Assembly: GCA_964483805.1 (NCBI GenBank)
Contig: CAZADH010000257.1
Location: forward strand, 1 to 9,138
DNA: 9,138 nt
Reading direction: 5' to 3'
DNA from: CAZADH01 sp964483805
Lineage (GTDB): Bacteria > Muiribacteriota > Ozemobacteria > Ozemobacterales > Ozemobacteraceae
The translations under genes were made by a program, and so were the position numbers. Every line of letters starts with the position of its first letter. Position 1 is the stretch's first letter. Shown one piece after another: positions 1-6,972 of this stretch. The notes beneath the pieces were generated by a model, which worked only from the letters and a program-made list of their open reading frames with translations, ran no database searches and was not told the DNA's origin.

Positions 1-2094
1 TCCGAAGACTGTCTGGCCAACCTCGGCAAGTTCCCGTGGCCGCGCGACACGCATGCGCGCCTCGTCCAACGTCTGGCCAGTGCCGGCGCCCGCGTCATCG
101 CCTTCGACGTGCTGTTCTTCGAGGCCGCAGAACGTGACCCGCAGGGGGATCACGCCTTCATCGAGGCGTGCCGCTCGTTTGGCCGCGTGGTCCTGCCGCT
201 GCACGCCCAACCGCTGCGCTTTCTCGACACCTCGTCGGGAGTCGTCAGTCACGAAACCGAGATCGTCGGGCCCTTCCCGGCCCTGGCTTCGACCGCCATC
301 GCCATGGGCTTCGTCAACGCCGACTACGAAGGGTTGAACCCCGACGGCATCGTGCGCCGCATCCCCCCCATGGTCACCGGTCCCCACGGGTCCGCGCCCG
401 CATTCGCCGTCGCCGTTGCCCAGGCTGCACTCGGGGTTTCCCTGGCCACGAAGCCCCAGGCGTTGCAGTTGGGCTCGACCACGGTCCCGATCACCCAGGT
501 TGCCCGCCTCGAAAGCAGCGACGGCGCACTTCGCCTCGCCAGCCGCGATGCCCTCACGGTCAACTACCTGGGCGGCGCCACCTCGGGAACACTGCCGACG
601 GTGACGTATTACGAAGTATTGACAGGTGCGATTCCTGCTTCATTTCTGGCTGGCAAGGTCGTCATCGTCGGCCCGACGGCGGCAGGACTGGGCGACACCA
701 AGTTGACCCCGCACGGCGAGATGCCCGGCGTGCTGATCCACGCCAACCTGGTGCAGAACATCCTGCGCACCTCGTTCCTCACGACACCCGGCCCGCTGGC
801 CGAAACCCTGCTTCTGGTCGTCATCGCCCTGCTCACCTTCACCATCGTGTCCCAGACCGGCAGCGCGTTCCGCGGACTGCTGGCACTGGTGCTGCTCGTT
901 GGCTACGAGATGCTGGCCACCGCCCTGTTCGTCGGCAGCGCCGTGATCGTGCCGATGGTCGCTCCCGCAGCGCTGCTCGTGGTCCAGTTCATCGGCTGCC
1001 GTTTTCTCCAACTCGTGACCGGTCTGCAGGAACGAAGTCGCGACCTGGAATCGGCCAACAACCGCCTCGACCAGCAGGTGCGCGATCTGTCGACCCTCAA
1101 CGAAACCGGCGGCCGGTTTGCGATGTCGCTCGACCTCGAACAACTGGCGCCGACCGTGCTCCGCGCCTTCATGCGCCTGAGCGCCGCCGAAGCCGGGGCC
1201 ATCGTGACGGTCGACCCCGACAGCGAACGCTTTGTGGCCACGACGGTCTGCAACGACGCCGGCAGCCAGTACAACGGCGACAGCATCGATCACCAACGCA
1301 TCGAACAAGCACTGGCCGGCGGCGCCGCACAGGAGGCGCTGCCGGAACTCACCAGCACAGCAGTGCCAATCGTCAATACAAAAGATGCCCTCTTCAATAC
1401 CTACGTCCCGCTGCCGCACGGCTCGCAGTTGTGGGGTGTCGCTCTGTTGCGCTGCCCGCAGCCCGAGGCCACCTTCGGCGCCAACAGGACCCAGTTCTGG
1501 GCCACGCTTGGCCGCATGGCCGCCACCGCCCTCGAAAACGCCAAACTGTACAACCTGGCCACCGTCGACAGCCTGACCCGCCTCTTCGTGCGCCGCTACT
1601 TCCAGTTGCAACTCGAGCAGGAGTTTCGCCGGTTCCGCCGCTACAAATCGCCGTTTTCACTGATCATGACCGACATCGACCATTTCAAAGCATGCAACGA
1701 CACCTATGGCCACCAACAGGGCGACGCGGTATTGCGCGAGGTGGCGGCCGTGATCAAGCGGGTGGTGCGCAACATGGACATTGCCTGCCGCTACGGCGGC
1801 GAGGAGTTCGGCATCATCCTGCCCGAAACCGGCCGCGAAGGGGCCGGCATTCTCGCCGAGCGCATTCGTGCGGCCGTGGAGGCGCATCGCATTGCGCGCA
1901 TCGGCAACGAGCAAGGAAAGCCGATCGCAGTCACGATCAGCATCGGTGTCGCTTCCGTCCCCGCCAATGGCCCCAACGGCCCAGACGATCTGGTCGGCCT
2001 CGCCGACGCCTGTCTCTACGAGGCGAAGAAGTCAGGCCGCAACCGGGCCATCACCAGCAAAGCCGGCCTGGATCACTCGACGACGCGGGTCTGA
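1..2094 (+). CDS. CHASE2-GAF-GGDEF diguanylate cyclase (5' end missing)
   Basis: This is a membrane-bound sensor that probably makes c-di-GMP from two GTP. The reading frame is open from the first base, and residues 1-35 already match CHASE2 (FPWPRDTHARL, then AGARVIAFDVLFFE), so the true start lies left of the window. Numbering the visible 697 residues: CHASE2 extracytoplasmic sensor to about 255, three membrane helices near 267-285, 292-312 and 316-338, a short coiled coil at about 342-362, a GAF-like region at about 363-515, and GGDEF from D523 to about 685. Catalytic features are intact: D558 in the TDIDHFK motif and the GGEEF signature at 599-603. An RNMD inhibitory I-site (590-593) sits exactly five residues before GGEEF, so product inhibition by c-di-GMP is expected. 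The last 22 bp overlap the convergent cyclase gene. The ligand is unknown. Confidence 0.93.
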   Translation, partial: SEDCLANLGKFPWPRDTHARLVQRLASAGARVIAFDVLFFEAAERDPQGDHAFIEACRSFGRVVLPLHAQPLRFLDTSSGVVSHETEIVGPFPALASTAIAMGFVNADYEGLNPDGIVRRIPPMVTGPHGSAPAFAVAVAQAALGVSLATKPQALQLGSTTVPITQVARLESSDGALRLASRDALTVNYLGGATSGTLPTVTYYEVLTGAIPASFLAGKVVIVGPTAAGLGDTKLTPHGEMPGVLIHANLVQNILRTSFLTTPGPLAETLLLVVIALLTFTIVSQTGSAFRGLLALVLLVGYEMLATALFVGSAVIVPMVAPAALLVVQFIGCRFLQLVTGLQERSRDLESANNRLDQQVRDLSTLNETGGRFAMSLDLEQLAPTVLRAFMRLSAAEAGAIVTVDPDSERFVATTVCNDAGSQYNGDSIDHQRIEQALAGGAAQEALPELTSTAVPIVNTKDALFNTYVPLPHGSQLWGVALLRCPQPEATFGANRTQFWATLGRMAATALENAKLYNLATVDSLTRLFVRRYFQLQLEQEFRRFRRYKSPFSLIMTDIDHFKACNDTYGHQQGDAVLREVAAVIKRVVRNMDIACRYGGEEFGIILPETGREGAGILAERIRAAVEAHRIARIGNEQGKPIAVTISIGVASVPANGPNGPDDLVGLADACLYEAKKSGRNRAITSKAGLDHSTTRV

Positions 2095-3449
2095 GATAGC
2101 TTGTCGTAGAGGGCACGGCGTTCGGCGGTGAGGATGGTCACCGCGCCAAGGCCCAACAGACAACAACTGATGACAAACAGAACCGCCCGCTTGGCCGCAT
2201 GCGCCACCGTGAGATCGCCGCCGGTTTCCGACACCACAGCCGTCGCCCCTGCAATCTGGCCTGGCGTCGCGCCGCGCAGTTTCCAGAAGATGAAGAAATA
2301 CGCGATAAATACAATCACCGGCATGCGCATACTGGTGTCAGCGAACCAGACCACCAGCGACTCGAAGAAACCGCGGGGCCGGATGTAGCGGCCATCCGGG
2401 CCGACTTCCCATTGCTGCACATGCACATGCCCGGTCACCGAGCCGGGGATCGGTCGACTGGCCAGGTAGTGTGAATACTCTTCGCTGCTCAGCGTGTCGG
2501 GCGCAATGAACGACCCACGCAGCACGAAGAACCACGAGAAGTTGATGCACAACCACACGACGAACAGGATCACGGCATCGACCACAAACGACTTCAACCG
2601 CGACGGCACGGAAGCATCACGCAGGGCCGCCGCCGCCCCACCCTTCGACTCGACCACGCTCTTTTGCGAGAAGGTGGTAACCAGGGATTTCTGCAGGTTA
2701 CCGATGTTCTGGCCGATCTGACCGATGTTCTCGCCCCAGTTCTGGTCTTTCAGAAATGAGGTGATCGAATTCGCCCACTCGGTCATGCTCTCTTTGCTCG
2801 CCGTTGCCGGCGCCCCCGGGGTGGCGATTGCCGTGACCGGCCCGACCGGATCGGCAATCACGGCCTGCTCGACGAGGGTCATCAGACGCGCCGGCAGGCT
2901 GGTCATCCGCTGTTTCTCGAGTGGCACGCGATAGACGGTCACCGGCTCGGGAATGCCGCGCAACTTCTGCGGCCCGATCTTCTCGGCCACGATCTCGCTG
3001 CGGTTCATCAGGAGGTAGGTCGCCTCGCTGATGCCGATGGACCCACCGGTGAAACACTCCAGGCCCTCGATGCGCGACGTGACGTTGACGGCATCACCGT
3101 AGATGTCGTTGTCTTCGAGCGACACATCGCCGGTATTGATGACCACGCGCAGGTTCATGCGCCGTGACGTGTCGGCCTGCCGCTGGTTGTACTCTTTGAG
3201 CATCAACTGGATGATGATGGCACAGACCACGGCATCGGTGGCGCTTTGGAAGGTACACAAAAACGCATCGCCCACCGACTTGATCACCTTGCCGCCATAG
3301 AAGGTGATCACCGGCACCATCAACTGGTTGTGCCGGCGAATCAGCTTAACAATGTCTTCGCGCGAACTGGTCGAACTGGTGTCGGAATACCCCTGGATGT
3401 CGGTCATCATGATCGACAGGTTCTGGGATTTCAACGACTGATGAGCCAT
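2073..3449 (-). CDS. Class III adenylate/guanylate cyclase fused to RDD membrane domain
   Basis: The protein has 458 residues. Residues 1-180 form a class III nucleotide cyclase catalytic domain with every key residue visible: metal-binding D17 (MMTDIQGYS) and D61 (KSVGD), the purine-specifying pair K57 and D115 (DIYGDAVN), and transition-state N122 and R126. The Lys/Asp pair points to ATP and hence cAMP, by family knowledge. An Ala/Pro-rich linker (about 200-220) and a short heptad segment (NIGQIGQ then NIGNLQK, 241-254) lead to an RDD domain at about 279-458. That domain has R284, F288 and D291 in its first helix, a GATPGQ motif, the closing motif RALYDKLSQTRVV, and helices near 289-310, 370-392 and 420-440. 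The catalytic domain thus precedes the membrane part, the reverse of the common layout. The ATG at 3449 was chosen because AAGGAG lies seven bases upstream; a GTG six codons earlier lacks this support. Confidence 0.92.
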   Translation of the reverse strand: MAHQSLKSQNLSIMMTDIQGYSDTSSTSSREDIVKLIRRHNQLMVPVITFYGGKVIKSVGDAFLCTFQSATDAVVCAIIIQLMLKEYNQRQADTSRRMNLRVVINTGDVSLEDNDIYGDAVNVTSRIEGLECFTGGSIGISEATYLLMNRSEIVAEKIGPQKLRGIPEPVTVYRVPLEKQRMTSLPARLMTLVEQAVIADPVGPVTAIATPGAPATASKESMTEWANSITSFLKDQNWGENIGQIGQNIGNLQKSLVTTFSQKSVVESKGGAAAALRDASVPSRLKSFVVDAVILFVVWLCINFSWFFVLRGSFIAPDTLSSEEYSHYLASRPIPGSVTGHVHVQQWEVGPDGRYIRPRGFFESLVVWFADTSMRMPVIVFIAYFFIFWKLRGATPGQIAGATAVVSETGGDLTVAHAAKRAVLFVISCCLLGLGAVTILTAERRALYDKLSQTRVVE

Positions 3450-3532
3450 GGGGCGTCTCCTTGGCACGCGGCAATCGGCAAGTGAAATACACCTGCAACA
3501 TCGCGACCGCCAACTCGATGTCGGTCACGGTT

Positions 3533-3562
3533 ATGGTATGATCTTTGGCACGACTGCGTCAA
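3533..3562 (-). promoter_or_regulatory. Candidate promoter for the cyclase-RDD gene
   Basis: On the minus strand TTGACG (3557-3562, five of six) and TACCAT (3533-3538, four of six) are 18 bases apart. The -10 overlaps the forward -10 candidate of the channel gene by two bases. The leader would be about 75 bases. The weak -10 keeps confidence low. Confidence 0.3.
3534..3542 (+). promoter_or_regulatory. Candidate extended -10 promoter for the ion channel gene
   Basis: TGG followed by TATGAT (3537-3542) forms an extended -10 element with five of six consensus bases. No good -35 is seen, which extended -10 promoters can tolerate. The predicted start near 3549 gives a leader of about 60 bases before the ATG at 3611. 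Confidence 0.45.
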
Positions 3563-3573
3563 CCGCTGTGCCA
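3546..3573. repeat. Interrupted dyad TGGCAC-N16-GTGCCA in the divergent spacer
   Basis: Perfect six-base arms at 3546-3551 and 3568-3573 have centres 22 bp apart, about two helical turns. The dyad covers the predicted channel transcription start and overlaps the -35 candidate of the opposite promoter, so it is placed where a regulator could affect both genes. A 6+6 match can also occur by chance. Confidence 0.35.
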
Positions 3574-3610
3574 TTGACCTTCATTCCTTCACCAGCCGAG
3601 GGTGACCGCC

Positions 3611-4741
3611 ATGCCTCAACCCGTGCGCCGTCTGTTCGTCTGCCTCGTCGCCTTGGTGGCGACGGGTCTCGTTCTCGCCGGTTCCCCGGCCATCGCCCAA
3701 CGGCCGGCGACCCTGCCCGCCGCCTCGGCGCCACCGGGATTGGTTGCGCTCGCGGCCTTGCCGCAAACCGCGATCCAACCAACGGGGTCACCAGCCCCGG
3801 TTGCATCTGCTGGCGACATCGCCTCGGCAACGCCCATCAAGGTTGCGATCGGTTTGTACATCATCGACATCGCTCACCTCGATCTCAAGGAGAGCCAGTT
3901 TTTCGCCGATTTCTACATTTGGTACAAAGTCGCCCCCGAGGTGGTCGGCACGTGGACCCCCGACAGCATCGAGTTCATGAACGGCAGTGTGCAGTCGGCC
4001 ACCCCGATCGCCACCGATACGGCGGCAGACGGCCGCATCTGTTGGTGGCAACGGGTCAAGGGCACCTTTCGCGGCCGGTTCAACCTGCACCTGTATCCGT
4101 TCGACAGCCAGGTTCTGCCACTGGTCATCGAAGACAATACCTTGCCGGTCGATCGCCTGGTGTTGGTCCCCGACACGGCTGAACCGCTCGCGCTGCGCAA
4201 CTGGGTCGAGAAAGCCGTGCAGGTTCCCGACTGGACCATCGACAAAGCCGAGGCGCGCACCGACGTGCACGAATACCGCACCGACTTCGGCCTCACCGCT
4301 GCACCCACCCGCGACACCGCCGCCACCCGTTATTCCCGCTTCGCCTTCGCCGTGTACATCGACCGGCTGTTCGTACCGCATTTCATCAAATTCATCATTC
4401 CTTTGCTGGTCATCGCCGGAATGGCATACGTTGTATTCTGGATCAATGCCCGCGAGTTTCAGGCCCAATGCGGCATCACCGTCACCGCCTTGCTGTCGGC
4501 CGTCGCTCTGCACATCTCGCAGGCGGACGCCCTGCCCGCGGTGGGTTACCTCGTCATCGCCGACAAGATCTTCATTCTCTTCTACCTCGTGATCTTCTCG
4601 GCCCTGGTCCAGACGGTGATCGTCAACAACTACGCCAAAAAACGGCACCTCGAGTGGGCCCAGCGTTTCGACGAGATGTTCCGCCTGCTGTTTCCGCTGT
4701 TTCTCATCGGCGGCACCTTGATCATCATCATTACGTGTTGA
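3611..4741 (+). CDS. Pentameric ligand-gated ion channel homologue (GLIC/Cys-loop superfamily)
   Basis: This 376-residue protein is probably an inner-membrane ion channel subunit that assembles as a pentamer and is opened by an extracellular ligand or protons. A signal peptide ends near A29 (SPAIA/Q), followed by an Ala/Pro-rich stretch to about residue 73. The beta-rich ligand-binding domain starts at IKVAIGLYIIDIAHLDLK (76-93), a strand typical of prokaryotic members. It contains YPFDSQ (162-167), the counterpart of the Cys-loop core but without the flanking cysteines, as in other bacterial homologues. Helices: M1 about 258-277, pore-lining M2 about 285-303, M3 about 318-338, M4 about 357-375. 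The M3-M4 loop is short. Lined up by eye with remembered GLIC, Q284 occupies the -2' site that is Glu in GLIC, and L295 the 9' gate. The ATG at 3611 follows GAGGGTGA; a GTG nine bases earlier is less likely. It is divergent from the cyclase gene. Confidence 0.93.
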   Translation: MPQPVRRLFVCLVALVATGLVLAGSPAIAQRPATLPAASAPPGLVALAALPQTAIQPTGSPAPVASAGDIASATPIKVAIGLYIIDIAHLDLKESQFFADFYIWYKVAPEVVGTWTPDSIEFMNGSVQSATPIATDTAADGRICWWQRVKGTFRGRFNLHLYPFDSQVLPLVIEDNTLPVDRLVLVPDTAEPLALRNWVEKAVQVPDWTIDKAEARTDVHEYRTDFGLTAAPTRDTAATRYSRFAFAVYIDRLFVPHFIKFIIPLLVIAGMAYVVFWINAREFQAQCGITVTALLSAVALHISQADALPAVGYLVIADKIFILFYLVIFSALVQTVIVNNYAKKRHLEWAQRFDEMFRLLFPLFLIGGTLIIIITC

Positions 4742-4835
4742 TATCATATTTACAGCGTGAGACGACCGCGCCCGACCCGGTGCTGCGGACACGACCGCGA
4801 GGATAGCGTCGCCGCGCTGACGGCATGGCCGGAGA

Positions 4836-5291
4836 TCAGACCGGTCGGCGCAACAGCAGCGTGATCCGGTTTCCCAACGGGTTGAAGAAGATGCCCTGGG
4901 TCAGCGACCGCATCACCACCAGGCCCCAACCCTTGGCCCGCCGAATGCCCTGCTGCATGATCTCATCGAAATGCACGTCCTGCTTGTTCATGTGCTCGGC
5001 AAACGAGAAGCCGTTGCCGGGATCTTCGATGGTGACCTCGATTGAGGCATCACTGAACCGCACGGTCAACTCGATGCGGGGATTCGCCACATTGCGACAC
5101 CCATGTTCGTTGGCGTTGAGCAGGGCTTCGTCGAGCATCAACCGGAAATGGAACCCGTTGAACGGCCGCACATTGGCCAATGCCGCGGCATTGAACACCC
5201 GCAGCGACTCGGTCAGATACTGAATCGCAGCGCGGGAATCCTCGGGGGAGGCTCCGGCAATGGTCATCCGGCGATATTCAGACACTTGCAT
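4836..5291 (-). CDS. RsbW/SpoIIAB-like ATP-binding protein (anti-sigma-type serine kinase)
   Basis: This small soluble protein of 151 residues has a GHKL/HATPase fold and little else. The N-box is LDEALLNANEHG (53-64, with E55, N59 and H63), the G1 box is EDPGNGF (89-95, D90) and the G2 box is KGWGLVVM (120-127). Family members bind ATP and usually phosphorylate an anti-sigma antagonist or hold a sigma factor; others serve as kinase-like modules of phosphatase switches. No STAS antagonist, PP2C phosphatase or sigma factor lies in the window, so the partner is unknown. The ATG at 5291 is preceded by GAGGAG eight bases upstream, which lies inside the last codons of nadB; the nadB stop is only four bases away, so translational coupling is likely. 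A second Met at residue 9 is less well supported. It appears to be the last gene of the leftward cluster. Confidence 0.88.
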   Translation of the reverse strand: MQVSEYRRMTIAGASPEDSRAAIQYLTESLRVFNAAALANVRPFNGFHFRLMLDEALLNANEHGCRNVANPRIELTVRFSDASIEVTIEDPGNGFSFAEHMNKQDVHFDEIMQQGIRRAKGWGLVVMRSLTQGIFFNPLGNRITLLLRRPV

Positions 5292-5295
5292 CGGT

Positions 5296-6957
5296 TCAGC
5301 TCCTCGGCGATGCGGGGGTCGATCTGGCCCGCACCTCCTGCAACACAGGATACCTCAGCAACTCACTTCCGCGCAGCACTTGATGAAGAACCCACTCTTC
5401 GCGGGGCTCGGGAAAATCGGCGCGCCAATGCGCCCCTCGGCTCTCACACCGCGCCTGGGCCATCCGGGCGATGGCGCCCACCACGATGGTGCGGTTTCGC
5501 CCGCTGATTTGCTCTGCGCGCAAATTCGCCGCGTCGACCTCGAGCCAGGCCGACTCGTCGGCCAGCAAAACGGCCGACCACTGCTGCACGGCCTGAGCCA
5601 GACCCGCACCGGAGCGCCGCAACCCCAGCAGATCGGCAACGCCCCGCGGCGTCGGCGCCGCCCCAGACAGGATCTCTGCCAGGCCGGGCCACCAGCGAAT
5701 CCGACCGGAAACCGGAGCGCAGCCGGTTCTCGCTTGTGCAGGCGGCGGCAACTCGTGCTGCATCGCCAGCGCCACGCGCTCGCCGAATACCAGACACTCG
5801 AGCAGGCTGTTCGAAGCCAGCCGATTGGCACCATGCAACCCGGAGCATGCGACCTCGCCGGCAGCCCACAACCCGGGCACGCCCGCCACCCGCCCGTCGA
5901 TGTCGGTGCGCACCCCACCCATGGTGTAATGCGCGGCCGGCGCCACCGGCACCGGTTCGGCCGTCACATCGAAGCCGGCGGCCCCCAGGGTCGCCACGAC
6001 GGTGGGAAAGCGCCGGCGCAGATGCGGGGCGCCCAGATGGCGCGCGTCGAGAAACACGCCACGGGCGTCACGCCGGCGCACAGCATCGATCGCTCGCGCC
6101 ACGATATCACGCGGTGCCAGCTCACCCGCTTCATGCTGATCGGGCATGAAGCGCCGCCCATCGGCATCGACGAGATACGCCCCTTCGCCGCGCAACGCCT
6201 CGGTGAGCAACAGCGGCGGTCGCCCGGCGGCATGGAGAACCGTCGGGTGAAACTGAATGAACTCCAGATCGGCCAGATCGGCCCCGGCCAACCAGGCGAG
6301 GGCCATGCCATCCCCGGCCGTAACGTCGGGATTGGTCGATGGCGCCAACAGGCCGCCAAGCCCGCCAGACGCCAGGACCACCACCCGCGCGCGCATCAGC
6401 CTGCAGGAACCGGCAGCGTCAGCGAGCCAGGCGCCCCGCACCGGGGTGCCACGCCGCCCCTCGGGTTGCCACAACTCGAGAACCCGGGTCTCGGCCAACA
6501 CACGCACACCGGCACACGCCTCGACATGGGCACGCAACGCCTGGGTCACCCGTCGTCCGGTCGCGTCGCCCCCCGCGTGGAGAATGCGCGCGCGTCTGTG
6601 CGCGCCTTCGCGGGTGCGCAATGGTGCGCCCGACACATCGGTATCGAAGGTCACACCGCGCGCCATCGCCGCGCGCACGGCCGAGATACCGTCAATACAA
6701 AGTGCAGCTACGGCTGCCAGATCGCACAAACCGGCCCCAGCGGCCAGGGTATCGGCCATGTGATCGCCGGGGTTGTCGTCAGGACCGGCCGCCACGGCAA
6801 TCCCGCCTTGCGCCAGCCAGGAGTTGCCAACACCGACCGGACCCGCACACACCACGGTGACGCGCAACCCGGTTGCGGCGCAGGCGGCGGCCACCGTCAA
6901 TCCGGCAACCCCTGCCCCGACGATCAGGACATCGGTTTCACCCCGAGCTGATACCAT
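5296..6957 (-). CDS. nadB: L-aspartate oxidase
   Basis: This cytosolic FAD enzyme oxidises L-aspartate to iminoaspartate, the first step of de novo NAD synthesis; NadA then makes quinolinate. The protein has 553 residues, close to the usual length. It opens with a Rossmann FAD motif (DVLIVGAGVAGL, from residue 9) and then has NSWLAQGGIAVA, typical of NadB and its fumarate reductase relatives. Residues matching the E. coli active site are present in context: Glu in REGAHRRARILHAGGDATG, His in FIQFHPT, Arg in ELAPRDIVARAID, His in HYTMGGVRTD and Arg in ANRLASNSLLE. The C-terminal helical domain carries ARCESRGAHWRADFPEP, a strong NadB hallmark that separates it from FrdA and SdhA. The start follows a weak GGGGG stretch, 15 bp after the deacetylase stop. 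No nadA or nadC is in the window. Confidence 0.96.
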   Translation of the reverse strand: MVSARGETDVLIVGAGVAGLTVAAACAATGLRVTVVCAGPVGVGNSWLAQGGIAVAAGPDDNPGDHMADTLAAGAGLCDLAAVAALCIDGISAVRAAMARGVTFDTDVSGAPLRTREGAHRRARILHAGGDATGRRVTQALRAHVEACAGVRVLAETRVLELWQPEGRRGTPVRGAWLADAAGSCRLMRARVVVLASGGLGGLLAPSTNPDVTAGDGMALAWLAGADLADLEFIQFHPTVLHAAGRPPLLLTEALRGEGAYLVDADGRRFMPDQHEAGELAPRDIVARAIDAVRRRDARGVFLDARHLGAPHLRRRFPTVVATLGAAGFDVTAEPVPVAPAAHYTMGGVRTDIDGRVAGVPGLWAAGEVACSGLHGANRLASNSLLECLVFGERVALAMQHELPPPAQARTGCAPVSGRIRWWPGLAEILSGAAPTPRGVADLLGLRRSGAGLAQAVQQWSAVLLADESAWLEVDAANLRAEQISGRNRTIVVGAIARMAQARCESRGAHWRADFPEPREEWVLHQVLRGSELLRYPVLQEVRARSTPASPRS

Positions 6958-6972
6958 CGTGGGACCCCCGCT

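Noticed and set aside
168..2099. A 643-codon open frame overlapping the diguanylate cyclase in another forward frame
   Set aside because: It is Arg/Pro-rich low-complexity translation, as expected from an alternate frame of GC-rich DNA. The other frame has CHASE2, GAF and GGDEF motifs throughout.
3545..3560. Sigma54-type promoter before the channel gene (TTGGCACG)
   Set aside because: The -24 half matches well, but ten bases after GG the required GC is replaced by TC, so there is no -12 element at the right spacing.
3450..3610. CRP-type cAMP receptor site next to the cyclase gene
   Set aside because: No TGTGA-N6-TCACA-like palindrome is present; only isolated half-site resemblances were found.
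4742..4835. Bidirectional terminator between the channel and ATPase genes
   Set aside because: This 94 bp convergent spacer has only three- to four-base stems and no T-tract on either strand. I see no credible terminator or small gene in it.
5260..6951. A 563-codon open frame on the plus strand opposite nadB
   Set aside because: Its product is rich in Arg, His, Gly, Pro and Gln with no domain-like pattern. It mirrors the nadB codons, and the opposite strand encodes an unmistakable L-aspartate oxidase.
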